The notes under the pieces were generated by a model, which ran no database searches, was not told the origin of the DNA, and was given only the letters and a program-made list of their open reading frames with translations. From Brevundimonas sp. UBA4553 (GTDB lineage Bacteria > Pseudomonadota > Alphaproteobacteria > Caulobacterales > Caulobacteraceae), in NCBI RefSeq assembly GCF_002387245.1, contig NZ_DGLD01000003.1, positions 1 through 64,000 of the forward strand: a DNA stretch of 64,000 nucleotides. The letters are read 5' to 3'. Below, one piece after another: positions 39,463-49,047 of the stretch (the first letter of the stretch is position 1; each line of letters opens with the position of its first letter). Position numbers and translations under genes: made by a program.

Positions 39463-40938
39463 ATGGCGGCGCTGATGATTCAGGGCTGCGGCTCGGACGT
39501 GGGCAAGTCTGTGCTGGTCGCGGGCCTGTGTCGGCTGTTCGCCAATCGTGGGCTGGTTGTGCGCCCGTTCAAGCCGCAGAACATGTCCAACAACGCCGCT
39601 GTAACGGCGCCCGACGCCGAGGGGCGCTCGGGCGAAATCGGCCGCGCGCAGGCGTTGCAGGCGTTCGCTTGCCGCACCGCGCCTACGGTCGATATGAACC
39701 CCGTCCTGTTGAAACCCCAAAGCGATACGGGCGCCCAGCTTGTCGTGCGCGGCCGCGTAGAGGGTGTGTGGCAGGCGGCGGGCTATCAGGAACGCAAGGC
39801 CGCCTTGCTGGATGTCGTTCTGGACAGCTTTCATCGCCTGCAGACCGAAGCCGATCTGGTCATTGTCGAGGGGGCGGGCAGTCCGGCGGAAACCAATCTC
39901 CGTGTCGGCGACATCGCCAACATGGGGTTCGCCCGCGCCGCCAACGTGCCCGTGGTTCTGGTCGGCGACATTGATCGAGGTCATGTCATCGCCAGTCTGG
40001 TCGGCGCCCACGCCGTTCTGGACGAAGCCGACCGCGCCATGATCCGCGGCTTTCTGATCAACAAGTTCAGGGGCGATCCCGCATTGTTCGACGCGGGCCG
40101 CGCGGAGATTTCCGCTCGCACGGGCTGGGCCGATCTCGGCATGGCGCCCTGGCTGAGCGATGCGCGAGCGCTTCCGGCCGAGGACGCCGTAGTGCTGGAT
40201 CACGCCAATGGTGAACAGGCGGCGCGGCGTGTCCGGATCGCCGTGCCCATGCTGTCGCGCATCGCCAATTTCGACGACTTCGATCCCTTGCGGCATGAGC
40301 CGGGCGTGGACTTCGGCTTCGTCCCGCCGGGTACGGCTTTGCCGGGCGACGCCGACCTGATCATCCTGCCGGGGACCAAGGCGACCCTGGCGGACCTGGC
40401 CTTCCTCCGCGCCCAGGGCTGGGACGTGGACATCGCCGCCCACGTTAGACGCGGCGGGCGGTTGCTGGGCATATGCGGCGGCTATCAGATGCTGGGTTGC
40501 ATCGTCAGTGACCCGGACGGTGTCGAGGGCGTGTCGGGATCGGCGCCCGGCTTGGGACTTCTCGATGTCGAGACGGTCCTGGCGGGCGAAAAGACGCTGC
40601 GCCAGACGGTGGGGCGACTGACAGCTTCCGGGGCCGCGTTTGCGGGCTATGAAATCCACATCGGCCAGACGGACGGCCCCGACGCAGCGCGGCCCTTCGC
40701 ACTTGTCGAGGGGCGCGCGCACGGCGCGATCTCGGCAGACGGTCGGATCGCCGGCCTCTACGTCCACGGCCTGTTCGATCAGGCCGAAGCGCGAGCAGCG
40801 ATCCTGGCCGAACTGGGCGCTCCATCAGATGGCGTGGACCAGTCGCAGCGTGTCGACGGGGCTCTGGACCGGATTGCGCAGGTGCTTGAGGCCCGGTTTG
40901 ATATTGCAGCATTGAGCCGGATCAGCGGCCTGACCTAG
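39463..40938 (+). CDS. cobQ: Cobyric acid synthase CobQ
   Basis: A 491-residue amidotransferase. The N-terminal synthetase domain has MIQGCGSDVGKSVLVAGLCR (P-loop-like) and RPFKPQNMSNNAAV; the C-terminal class I glutaminase domain has the nucleophile Cys in GICGGYQMLG and His in LYVHGLFD, with GYEIHIGQT just before. It amidates four carboxyl groups of adenosylcobyrinate a,c-diamide in B12 synthesis. The ATG at 39463 is preceded by GAGGAGAG; an in-frame ATG at 39448 is less likely. It is alone, without other cob genes or a riboswitch in the 145-bp upstream gap. It shows that the organism has at least part of the B12 pathway. Confidence 0.95.
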   Translation: MAALMIQGCGSDVGKSVLVAGLCRLFANRGLVVRPFKPQNMSNNAAVTAPDAEGRSGEIGRAQALQAFACRTAPTVDMNPVLLKPQSDTGAQLVVRGRVEGVWQAAGYQERKAALLDVVLDSFHRLQTEADLVIVEGAGSPAETNLRVGDIANMGFARAANVPVVLVGDIDRGHVIASLVGAHAVLDEADRAMIRGFLINKFRGDPALFDAGRAEISARTGWADLGMAPWLSDARALPAEDAVVLDHANGEQAARRVRIAVPMLSRIANFDDFDPLRHEPGVDFGFVPPGTALPGDADLIILPGTKATLADLAFLRAQGWDVDIAAHVRRGGRLLGICGGYQMLGCIVSDPDGVEGVSGSAPGLGLLDVETVLAGEKTLRQTVGRLTASGAAFAGYEIHIGQTDGPDAARPFALVEGRAHGAISADGRIAGLYVHGLFDQAEARAAILAELGAPSDGVDQSQRVDGALDRIAQVLEARFDIAALSRISGLT

Positions 40939-40966
40939 CTGTCAGCCCTCCCTGGAGACAAAGAAA

Positions 40967-40995
40967 GGGCGCCGACGATCAGATCGCCGGCGCCC
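40967..40995 (-). terminator. Terminator of the pectin-locus TonB receptor
   Basis: GGGCGCCG (40967-40974) pairs with CGGCGCCC (40988-40995), extended by imperfect pairing within the loop. On the minus strand it is followed by TTTCTTTG. It sits 34 bp after the receptor stop. Confidence 0.7.
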
Positions 40996-41028
40996 AGGTC
41001 ACCGCTCAGGAGTGCGGTGGAAGTCTGA

Positions 41029-43887
41029 TCAGAACTTGTAGCGTGCGCCCACGAAGACCTGACGGCCCGTGTGGTGATAGACGTAGGTGCTGTCACGCAC
41101 GCCATCGAGTTCGCTGTGGTTCTGGCGGTTGAACTCGTCGGTCAGGTTGATGCCTTCGATCGACAGGGCCAGCTTGTCGTTGACGTCGAAGGAGGCCGAG
41201 GCGTCGATGCTGAGCGTCTCGGTCTTGCCGGTGACGGCGATGCCGCGCGTCCCGCCGTTGGCTGCCGGGACTTGCTGATAGTAGGTGTCGCGATAGGCGG
41301 CCGAGACGCGGGCGTTGAAGCGGCCGTCGTCGTAATACAGCGTGGCGTTCCAGGCGTCCGGCGACAGGTTGACCAGGTTGGCCGTCACGTAGGCGGTGCA
41401 GGCGGCGGTGGTGCAGTAGTCGATCTCCGACTCCACGTGCGTGAAGTTGGCCTGCACGCCCAGGTTCGAGAAAGCGCCCGGCAGGAAGGTGAAGGGCTGC
41501 TGGTAGCTGACTTCGAAGCCTTTCAGCGGGCCGCCCGGCGTGTTGGTCGGGCGGCTGAAGACGTACTGGTCGGACGGCGGCCGGTCAGACGCGGCGGGGA
41601 AGGCCGCCGGGTTCATCGCCGTCAGCTCGGCATAGGTCATCGTCTGCTGCGTCGTCTGCACATAGGTGGAGATGTCCTTGTAGAACAAGGCGAACGACAG
41701 CAGGGACTCTGGGGCGAAGTACCACTCCAGCGACAGATCGAAGGTGTCTGCGCGGTAAGGATCCAGGTCCACGTTGCCCAGCGACGCGGTTCGGTTTGCG
41801 GCGTTGGGTGCGCTCAGTGCAAAGACCGGCACTAGGTTGGTCACCGGCGGACGCGACATGACGCGTGCGGCGCCGAAGCGGACCATGAAGTTCTCGATCG
41901 GCTCGACCGAGACGTTCAGCGACGGCAGGATGTCGTCATAGTTGTTGGCGCCGGTGACGCGGGTCGTCACGCCGTTGAGGGCGGAATAGCCAGCGGCCTC
42001 GACCTCGGTGTTGACCCAGCGCGCGCCGAAGTTACCGCGAACCGGCATGCCGGCCCATTCGGTGTTCCAGTCCAGCTGGGCCCACAGACCCGTGTCCTTC
42101 TCGGTCACGTCACGCCAGTTGCCCAGCGCCGTGGAGCCGTTCTCGAGACCGAGCAGGCGGAAATCGCCGCCCGGGACGCCGGTGTTGCAGAGGCAGTCGG
42201 CGCCATAGGCTTTCACGATCGCGTCGAGGTTGGGTGAAATCCAGGCGGTCGCCGAGCCTGCGGGCAGGTCCAAATTCTTGCCGAAGCCTTCCAAGAGATA
42301 GGTGAGGCTGCCGATCGTGGAACCGGCGGGCATGGCGGGCGCGGCGTTGGTCTGACGCGCATAACCCGAGCCGTCGGACTGGTATTCTTTGTAGCTTGCG
42401 CCGACCTTCAACGTCATCCGGTCATCGATATCAAACTCGAATGCGCCCTCGACGGTGGTGTAGGTATTGCTCTGTTCGCTCGACAGGATACGCAGTTCCG
42501 AAACCGGCTGGGCGCCGGCGGGACCGGTGATTTTCCACTGGTTCGCGTCGGTGACGTCGAAGCCATAGACGATCTTGGGCAGGTTACGGTTGTCGCGGAA
42601 ATCGATCGACCAGCCGTCGCCGTCCTGGTGGTCGATGATGGCGTTGACCTGCATCGGATTGCCGAACTCGGACTTGGAGCGGCCGGCCACGCCCTTGAAG
42701 CGCACGGTGTCAGAGAAGTCATGTTCGACTTCCAAGGTGTATTGTGTGAACTCGCTCTTCAGGACGTCGAAACGCTCTTCGGTGCGCATGTCCATGTCGT
42801 CGAGGCGCAGGTAGACCAGTTCGCCCGTGTTGGGATCGGCGATGGCTTCGACGATGTCGACTTGCGGCTTGCCGCCCTGGGAGGCGTTGCGGCTCAGCGA
42901 CCAGGCTTCGAGGAAGTTCTCTCTCCGGGTCGAGTCGAGCTTGGAGTAGAGGGCGTCGAGGCTGACCGTGGTCGCGTCCGACGGGCGCCATTGCAGCGAC
43001 ATGGTCGCGCCCAGGCGCTCCTGGTCGTGGGTCAACCGGCCGTAGCGCGGGATGCGGGGATGGTACAGGCCGCCAGCCGCCGCCGTTCCGCCGGGCAGGG
43101 CCGCGGGGTTCTGGAAGCCGTTGTCACCGTTCGCCGGGCCCCAGCGGACCGAGCTGAAGCCTTCTTCGATGGAGCTCTTGTCACTGTAGGCCAGCGACAG
43201 CAGGGCGCCGAACTTGCCGTCCATCCAGGTGTTGGAGATCAGGCCAGCGAAGCGCGGGCTCCATTGCTCGGACAGGTCGTTGTAGCCGCCCTGCGCCGAG
43301 GCCACCGCTGTAAAGCCGGGGTAGTCGAAAGGACGGGCCGTGCGCAGGTCGACCGTTGCGCCCAGCGAGCCTTCCTCGACTTCAGCCGAGGCGGTCTTGC
43401 GGACGGTGATGTTGTTGAAGAGTTCCGAGGCGAAGACGTTGAAGTCAAAACCGCGTCCACGGTTCACGCCGCCCGACGAATCGGTCGCGCCGGTCGTGGC
43501 CTGGGCCTCGATGCCGTTGATGCGGGTGCGGGTGAACTCCGAGCTGAGGCCGCGCACGGTGATCGAGCGGCCTTCGCCGGCGTCACGATCGATCGACACG
43601 CCCGGAATGCGCTGGATGGATTCCGCCAGGTTGGTGTCGGGGAAGTCGGCGATATCCTCAGCCGAGATGGCGTCGACCACGCCCGCCTCGCGGCGTTTGA
43701 TGTTCAGCGAGTTCTGCAGGCTGGCGCGGAAGCCGGTGACGACGATTTCGTCAACGGTGGTGGCGTCCTGCTCGGCGGGCGGGCTGGCCTCCTGCGCCTG
43801 AGCAGCGCCGGCGAGCGCCAGAGTCAAGGCGCCGAGCGAGGCGCCGAGGGTCAGCGCGTAGCGCGCACGGGTAGCGTGGTGGGTCAT
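41029..43887 (-). CDS. TonB-dependent receptor for pectin-derived oligosaccharides
   Basis: A 952-residue outer-membrane receptor. It has a signal peptide (ending AGAAQA), a TonB box (VDEIVVTG), a plug with SLNIKRREAGVVDAISAEDIADFPDTNLAESIQRIPGV and ITVRGLSSEFTRTRINGIEA, the style typical of large carbohydrate receptors in Caulobacterales and Xanthomonads, and a barrel ending FVGARYKF. Two LacI-type operators lie 65-115 bp upstream, between it and uxaC. I infer uptake of oligogalacturonides made by the pectate lyase. The exact ligand is not provable from sequence. Confidence 0.85.
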   Translation of the reverse strand: MTHHATRARYALTLGASLGALTLALAGAAQAQEASPPAEQDATTVDEIVVTGFRASLQNSLNIKRREAGVVDAISAEDIADFPDTNLAESIQRIPGVSIDRDAGEGRSITVRGLSSEFTRTRINGIEAQATTGATDSSGGVNRGRGFDFNVFASELFNNITVRKTASAEVEEGSLGATVDLRTARPFDYPGFTAVASAQGGYNDLSEQWSPRFAGLISNTWMDGKFGALLSLAYSDKSSIEEGFSSVRWGPANGDNGFQNPAALPGGTAAAGGLYHPRIPRYGRLTHDQERLGATMSLQWRPSDATTVSLDALYSKLDSTRRENFLEAWSLSRNASQGGKPQVDIVEAIADPNTGELVYLRLDDMDMRTEERFDVLKSEFTQYTLEVEHDFSDTVRFKGVAGRSKSEFGNPMQVNAIIDHQDGDGWSIDFRDNRNLPKIVYGFDVTDANQWKITGPAGAQPVSELRILSSEQSNTYTTVEGAFEFDIDDRMTLKVGASYKEYQSDGSGYARQTNAAPAMPAGSTIGSLTYLLEGFGKNLDLPAGSATAWISPNLDAIVKAYGADCLCNTGVPGGDFRLLGLENGSTALGNWRDVTEKDTGLWAQLDWNTEWAGMPVRGNFGARWVNTEVEAAGYSALNGVTTRVTGANNYDDILPSLNVSVEPIENFMVRFGAARVMSRPPVTNLVPVFALSAPNAANRTASLGNVDLDPYRADTFDLSLEWYFAPESLLSFALFYKDISTYVQTTQQTMTYAELTAMNPAAFPAASDRPPSDQYVFSRPTNTPGGPLKGFEVSYQQPFTFLPGAFSNLGVQANFTHVESEIDYCTTAACTAYVTANLVNLSPDAWNATLYYDDGRFNARVSAAYRDTYYQQVPAANGGTRGIAVTGKTETLSIDASASFDVNDKLALSIEGINLTDEFNRQNHSELDGVRDSTYVYHHTGRQVFVGARYKF

Positions 43888-43951
43888 CTATGTCCTCCTC
43901 CCAGTTGGGCCTTTCGAGGATCGTGCGTCCTCGTTCAGACCTCCGCGATCG

Positions 43952-43967
43952 CGGGAACCGGTGTCAT
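43952..43967. promoter_or_regulatory. LacI-type operator, copy 1
   Basis: GGAACC/GGTGTCAT, centred at 43959/43960, in the divergent region between the TonB receptor and uxaC. It is one of six copies of the locus-wide motif AGGAAACC/GGTGTCA. Confidence 0.75.
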
Positions 43968-43984
43968 TTGGCGTTTGTCAGCCT

Positions 43985-44000
43985 GTGCCACCGGTGTCAT
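43985..44000. promoter_or_regulatory. LacI-type operator, copy 2
   Basis: GTGCCACC/GGTGTCAT, centred at 43992/43993. It lies 33 bp (about three helical turns) from copy 1, so two dimers could bind on one DNA face. Confidence 0.75.
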
Positions 44001-44234
44001 ATAAAGCTACGCACAGTTTTTGGTGTGTGGCAAGACGATGACGAACGTCGTTTCCGTCAATGTCGCAGTCTAGGGCTGTAGCGTTGTAAAACACATCGAT
44101 CGACCGCAGCAGACGGTCGGCGCAAAGGGAGACGACCATGCCGCTGCTGACCGCTGCGACCGCTGCCCCGGTCGAATCGCCGCGCGCCCGACCGTCGTTT
44201 CCGACCGCCTGATTCCTTGCTCCGAGTTCCTTGC

Positions 44235-45650
44235 ATGACCCAGCCGCTTCGCCTGAACCCTGATCGCCTGTTCCCGGCGGACGCTGACACCCGAGCGGTG
44301 GCGCGTCGCCTCTACGCCGAGGTGAAGGGGCTGCCGATCATCAGCCCGCATGGACACACCGACCCGAGCTGGTTTGCAGGTAACGAGAACTTCGCCAACC
44401 CCGCAGAGTTGCTGATCACGCCCGATCACTACGTCTTCCGCATGCTGCATTCGCAGGGCATGGAGATGGAAGACTTGGGGGTGCCCCGCGCCGACGGGGG
44501 ACCCGTCGAGACCGATCCGCGCAAGATCTGGCGCCGGTTCGCCGAAAACTATCACCTGTTCCGGGGCACGCCGTCGCGCATGTGGCACGACTGGGTCTAT
44601 GCCGAGGCCTTCGGCATCGACGTGCGCCTGTCGGCCGAGACGGCGGACCACTATTACGACGTCATCGACGCCGCGCTGAAGACCGACGCCTTCAAGCCGC
44701 GCGCGCTGTTCGACCGCTACAACATCGAGGTCCTGACCACGACCGAGAGCCCGCTCGACACGCTGGAGCACCACAAGACGATCAACGCCTCGGGCTGGAA
44801 AGGACGCGTCCTGACCGCCTATCGCCCCGATCCGGTGCTGGACCCCGACTACGAGGGCTTCCGCGACAATCTGAAGATCCTGGCCGAGCAGACCGGTCGC
44901 GATACGATGAGCTGGGAGGGCTATCTGGCCGCCCTGCGCGACCGCCGCGCCTTCTTCATCGAGATGGGGGCCACCTCGACCGACCACGGTCACCCGACCG
45001 CTTTCACCGCCGACCTGTCAAAGGCGGACGCCGAGGCCCTGTTCAAGCGGGTCTCGACCGCCCCGGCCAGCGCGGCCGACGCCGAGCTGTTCCGCGGCCA
45101 GATGCTGACCGAGATGGCCGCCATGTCGGTCGAGGACGGTCTGGTGATGCAGCTTCACCCCGGCAGCTTCCGCAATCACTCGGCGACGGTCTTCAACCGC
45201 TTCGGCCGCGACAAGGGCTGCGATATCCCGACCCAGACGGACTATGTGCGGGCGCTGAAGCCGCTGCTGGACAGGTTCGGTTCGGACACCCGACTGACCC
45301 TGATCCTGTTCACGCTGGACGAGACCTCCTACAGCCGCGAACTGGCCCCTCTGGCCGGCCACTATCCGGCGCTGAAGCTGGGACCGAGCTGGTGGTTCCA
45401 CGACAGCCCCGAGGGCATGCGCCGGTTCCGCGAGCAGGTCACCGAGACAGCGGGCTTCTACAATACCGTCGGCTTCAACGACGACACGCGCGCCTTCCTG
45501 TCGATCCCGGCGCGTCACGACGTGGCCCGGCGCATGGACTGCGGCTTCCTGGCCAAGCTGGTGGTCGAGCACCGCATGGAGGAGGACGAGGCCCACGAAT
45601 TGGCCCACGCCCTGACCTATGGTCTGGTCAAGGCGGCTTACAAGCTGTGA
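44235..45650 (+). CDS. uxaC: Glucuronate/galacturonate isomerase UxaC
   Basis: A 471-residue cytosolic isomerase that turns D-galacturonate into D-tagaturonate (and glucuronate into fructuronate). The metal-binding start ISPHGHTDPSWFAGN (His-x-His near residue 39), TPDHYVFRMLHSQG and KLGPSWWFHDSPEGMRRFREQ near the C-terminus are clear UxaC signatures. The ATG at 44235 begins the conserved MTQPLRLNPDRLFP. It is the first gene of the uxaC-reductase-uxaA operon. Its stop overlaps the next start (GTGA). The two operators upstream put it under the LacI-type repressor. Confidence 0.95.
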   Translation: MTQPLRLNPDRLFPADADTRAVARRLYAEVKGLPIISPHGHTDPSWFAGNENFANPAELLITPDHYVFRMLHSQGMEMEDLGVPRADGGPVETDPRKIWRRFAENYHLFRGTPSRMWHDWVYAEAFGIDVRLSAETADHYYDVIDAALKTDAFKPRALFDRYNIEVLTTTESPLDTLEHHKTINASGWKGRVLTAYRPDPVLDPDYEGFRDNLKILAEQTGRDTMSWEGYLAALRDRRAFFIEMGATSTDHGHPTAFTADLSKADAEALFKRVSTAPASAADAELFRGQMLTEMAAMSVEDGLVMQLHPGSFRNHSATVFNRFGRDKGCDIPTQTDYVRALKPLLDRFGSDTRLTLILFTLDETSYSRELAPLAGHYPALKLGPSWWFHDSPEGMRRFREQVTETAGFYNTVGFNDDTRAFLSIPARHDVARRMDCGFLAKLVVEHRMEEDEAHELAHALTYGLVKAAYKL

Positions 45651-47116
45651 CCCGTCTGAATGATGCGGGCCTGACGGGCCTGCCTGCTGACGTCGCCCGT
45701 CCGGCCTACGAACGCGCCTCGGTGAAGACCGGCGTGGTCCATTTGGGCATCGGCGCCTTCCACCGCGCGCATCAGGCCGTGGTGTTCGACGACGCCTTGA
45801 CCAGCGGCGATCTGCGCTGGGGCGTGCTGGGCGCCTCGCTGCGGTCGCCTGGCGTGAGGGACCAACTGAACCCCCAGGACGGCCTCTACGCCCTGGTCGT
45901 GCGCGACGGGGCGGAGGAGGCGCTGCGAGTGATCGGCGCCGGTCGCGGCGTGCTGGTCGGGCCGGAAGATCCTGCGGCTCTGGTGGCGGCCATGGCTGAC
46001 GCCGAGGTCCACATCGTCACCCTGACCGTGACGGAAAAGGGCTATCGCCTCGACCCGGCGACGGGCGATCTGTTGCTGGACGACCCGGAGGTCGCCGCCG
46101 ATCTGGCCGACATCGCCGCGCCCCGCACCGCGCCGGGCTTCATCGTCGCGGCCTTGCGGGCGCGACGGGCGGAGGGGCTCAAGCCCTTCACCGTCATCAG
46201 TTGCGACAACATCCCCCACAACGGCAAGCGCATCCGGGCCGGCGTTCTGGCCATGGCCCGCCGCATCGACCCGGCTCTGGCCGACTGGATCGAGGCCGAG
46301 GGGGCCTTCCCCCAGACCATGATCGACCGGATCGTGCCAGCGACGACGCCGGACGATGTGGCTCGCCTGACCGCGCGGCTGGGCGTCGAGGACCGGGGCA
46401 TGGTCAAGGCCGAGCCCTTCACCCAGTGGGTGATAGAGGACTGGTTCGCGGGCGAACGGCCTGACTTTGCGGCCTTCGGGGTTCAGCTGACGAACGCGGT
46501 CGAGCCCTGGGAAGACGCCAAGCTGCGCCTGCTGAACGGGGCCCATTCGGCGGTGGCCTATCTGGGCGCCCTGTCAGGTTACGAGCATGTGCATGAGGCT
46601 GTCGCGGTTCCGGCCTTCCGCGCCTTCATCGAGGCCCTGTGGAACGAGGCCCAGACGACGCTGAGCCCGCCGCCGGGGCTGGATCTGGCCGCCTACCGCG
46701 CCGAGCTGATGGCCCGCTTTTCCAACTCGGCCCTGATGCACCGGACACGGCAGATCGCCATGGACGGGTCGCAGAAGCTGCCGCAGCGCCTGCTGGCCGG
46801 CATGGCCGAGCGACTGGCGGCGGGGCAGGGGGTCGAGGCGCTGGCTCTGGGCGTCGCCGCGTGGATGCGCTGGCAGGAGGGCGTGACCGAGAGCGGCGAA
46901 GCCGTGGTGGTGGACGACCCGCTGGCCGTGCGCACGGCCGAGCTGATCGCGGCCTCCGAGAATGACGAGGCCGAGGTCCGGGCGTTGCTGACCCTATCGG
47001 CGGTCTTCCCTGAGGTCCTGGCCAACGATCGGCGCTTCGTCGAGGCCGTGACGGGCGCCTTCCTGTCGTTGAGAGAACACGGCGCGGTCGAGGCCGCCCG
47101 CCGGGTGACGGAGTAA
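45647..47116 (+). CDS. Tagaturonate/fructuronate reductase (mannitol dehydrogenase family)
   Basis: A 489-residue NAD-dependent polyol dehydrogenase, starting at GTG 45647 inside the uxaC stop. The NAD-binding start VVHLGIGAFHRAHQAVVFDDAL is UxuB-like; SCDNIPHNGKRIRAGVLAMA and KLRLLNGAHSAVAYLG (catalytic Lys/Asn/His region) are family signatures. By sequence it is closest to fructuronate reductase UxuB, but its partners are UxaC and altronate dehydratase UxaA and no uxuA is present. I therefore infer that it works mainly as a tagaturonate reductase making altronate. Confident in family, moderate in substrate. Confidence 0.85.
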   Translation: MTRLNDAGLTGLPADVARPAYERASVKTGVVHLGIGAFHRAHQAVVFDDALTSGDLRWGVLGASLRSPGVRDQLNPQDGLYALVVRDGAEEALRVIGAGRGVLVGPEDPAALVAAMADAEVHIVTLTVTEKGYRLDPATGDLLLDDPEVAADLADIAAPRTAPGFIVAALRARRAEGLKPFTVISCDNIPHNGKRIRAGVLAMARRIDPALADWIEAEGAFPQTMIDRIVPATTPDDVARLTARLGVEDRGMVKAEPFTQWVIEDWFAGERPDFAAFGVQLTNAVEPWEDAKLRLLNGAHSAVAYLGALSGYEHVHEAVAVPAFRAFIEALWNEAQTTLSPPPGLDLAAYRAELMARFSNSALMHRTRQIAMDGSQKLPQRLLAGMAERLAAGQGVEALALGVAAWMRWQEGVTESGEAVVVDDPLAVRTAELIAASENDEAEVRALLTLSAVFPEVLANDRRFVEAVTGAFLSLREHGAVEAARRVTE

Positions 47117-47119
47117 AGC

Positions 47120-48619
47120 ATGAGCCGCGTCCTGGTCCTGAACCCCGCCGACGATGTCGCCATCGCCCTGGACGACATCGCCGTCGGCGAGACGCCCGAA
47201 GGCCTGGGAGCGCCTGCGCGCGCTGGGGTCGCCACCGGGCACAAGATCGCCCGGCGCGCGGTGGAGGAGGGCGGTCTGGTTCGCCGCTATGGGCAGGTGA
47301 TCGGCCGGGCCAGGGCCGCCATCGCGGTCGGGGACCACGTCCACGTCCACAACCTGGCCATGGCCGAGGACGGGCGTGAGGCCGAGGTAGGGGCGGACGT
47401 CCGTCCGCCGGAGTCCCTTTCCGGCGCGACCTTCAACGGCATCGTCCGCGCCGACGGTCGGGTGGGGACGCGCAACTACATCGGGGTCCTGACCAGCGTG
47501 AACTGCTCGGCCACGGTGGCGCGGCGGATCGCCGACGCCTTCCCCGACGCCAGCCTGCCGAAGGGCGTCGACGGGGTTGTGGCCTTCACCCATCAGGGCG
47601 GCTGCGGCGGGTCTTCGCTGTCGAGCGACACGACCCTGCTGCAGCGGACGCTGGCGGGCTATGCGCAGCATCCGAACTTCCATTCCATCCTGATCGTCGG
47701 CCTGGGCTGCGAGGCCAATCAGATCCCGGCCTGGCTGGCCAATGAGGGTCTGGAGGCTGGACCGCACCTGCGCGCCCTGACCATTCAGGAAGCTGGCGGC
47801 ACGGCCCGCGCCATCGAGGCGGGGATCGAAGTCGTCCGTGAACTGGTGGCCGAGGCCGCCAAGGTCGAGCGCCAGCCGGTGTCGGCGTCGCACCTGACGG
47901 TCGGTCTGCAATGCGGCGGGTCGGACGGCTGGTCCGGCGTCACCGCCAATCCGGCCCTGGGCGCGGCGGTCGACCTGCTGGTCGCGCATGGCGGCTCGGC
48001 CATGCTGTCGGAGACGCCCGAGATCTGGGGCGCGGAGCACCTGTTGCTGCGTCGCGCCGCGTCGCAGGGCGTGGCGGATCGGCTGAACGCCCGGCTGGAA
48101 TGGTGGCGGGCCTATGCCGACAAGCATGGCATGGAACTGAACAACAATCCGTCGCCCGGCAATCTTAAGGGCGGGCTGACCACCATTCTGGAGAAGTCGC
48201 TGGGGGCGGTGGCCAAGTCGGGTTCGACCCCGCTGAACGACGTGATCGGCTATGCCGAGCCGCTGGCGGCCAAGGGGCTAAGCTTCATGGACAGCCCCGG
48301 TTACGACCCCTGCTCGGCGACGGGTCAGATCGCCTCGGGCGCCAATCTGATCGTCTTCACCACGGGACGGGGATCGGTCTTCGGAGCCAAGCCCGCGCCG
48401 TCGATCAAGGTCGCCTCCAACGCGAAGCTGGCGAGCTGGATGGATGAGGACATGGACATCGACGCCTCGCCAGTGCTGACCGGGACGGCGATGGAGGACG
48501 TCGGCCGCGCCATCTTCGAGCGGATGCTGGCCGTGGCCTCGGGCGAGCCGTCGAAGTCCGAGGCGCTGGGGATCGGGGACAACGAGTTCGTGCCCTGGCA
48601 GGTGGGGGCCTATCTCTAG
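47120..48619 (+). CDS. uxaA: Altronate dehydratase UxaA
   Basis: A 499-residue dehydratase. It has the small N-terminal SAF domain (about 1-75: VGETPEGLGAPARAGVATGHKIARR, VHVHNLAM), then the large catalytic part with TFNGIVRADGRVGTRNYIGVLTSVNCSATVA, THQGGCGGSS, GLGCEANQI, LQCGGSDGWSGVTANPALG and MDSPGYDPCSATGQIASGANLI, which hold the conserved Cys of these iron-dependent enzymes. It converts altronate to 2-keto-3-deoxygluconate (KDG). It starts 3 bp after the reductase gene. Confidence 0.96.
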   Translation: MSRVLVLNPADDVAIALDDIAVGETPEGLGAPARAGVATGHKIARRAVEEGGLVRRYGQVIGRARAAIAVGDHVHVHNLAMAEDGREAEVGADVRPPESLSGATFNGIVRADGRVGTRNYIGVLTSVNCSATVARRIADAFPDASLPKGVDGVVAFTHQGGCGGSSLSSDTTLLQRTLAGYAQHPNFHSILIVGLGCEANQIPAWLANEGLEAGPHLRALTIQEAGGTARAIEAGIEVVRELVAEAAKVERQPVSASHLTVGLQCGGSDGWSGVTANPALGAAVDLLVAHGGSAMLSETPEIWGAEHLLLRRAASQGVADRLNARLEWWRAYADKHGMELNNNPSPGNLKGGLTTILEKSLGAVAKSGSTPLNDVIGYAEPLAAKGLSFMDSPGYDPCSATGQIASGANLIVFTTGRGSVFGAKPAPSIKVASNAKLASWMDEDMDIDASPVLTGTAMEDVGRAIFERMLAVASGEPSKSEALGIGDNEFVPWQVGAYL

Positions 48620-48640
48620 GTCCTGACAGCCACGCCTCCG

Positions 48641-48681
48641 ATTGCACGGCACCACGAAAAAAACAGTGCAATTGGTGCAAT
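48641..48681. repeat. TGCAAT inverted and direct repeats
   Basis: ATTGCAC (48641-48647) is mirrored by GTGCAAT (48666-48672), and GTGCAAT recurs at 48675-48681, with a run of seven A between. It lies downstream of uxaA and could be a regulator site or part of a transcript end. I cannot assign it. The following bases to 48907 show no gene. Confidence 0.4.
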
Positions 48682-48907
48682 GGGCTCCGGGACGTCGGAG
48701 GGGCCTTGGCGATCCGGGAGGGGAGCCGGGGTCCTGACGGGGCGGACTGAGGCGGGCGGTGATGTCAAAGAACGCGCGCAGTTTGCCAGCCTTGAGAGGT
48801 ATGGCGAGCAAACAGCGTCGAGAATGACGCGACCGGTTTGATTTCAGGGACTTGTGACGCGCAGCTAGGATAGCTGGGCGCGGATGACGCGCACCCTTCT
48901 CCCTGCC

Positions 48908-49035
48908 GTCATCCCGGACGAAGGCTCGCTGGCGAGCCGTCGATCCGGGACCCAGGCGGCGGAGCTCCGTTGGGCGATGGCGTGGGAAGGGCTGACGTCT
49001 GGGTCCCGGATAGCCCTGCGGGCTTCCGGGATGAC
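48908..49035. repeat. REP-like nested inverted repeat
   Basis: Outer arms GTCATCCCGG (48908-48917) and CCGGGATGAC (49026-49035) enclose inner arms ATCCGGGACCCAG (48943-48955) and CTGGGTCCCGGAT (48999-49011). GTCATCCCGG...GATCCGGGACCCAG elements like this occur as dispersed intergenic repeats in alphaproteobacteria. It lies between convergent uxaA and the pectate lyase gene and can fold into a long hairpin. Confidence 0.75.
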
Positions 49036-49047
49036 AGAAGGGAAGGC

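Noticed and set aside
44582..45646. Upstream extension of the reductase frame through uxaC
   Set aside because: The extension overlaps uxaC completely and reads as Arg/Gly-rich shadow. The NAD-binding start follows the GTG at 45647.
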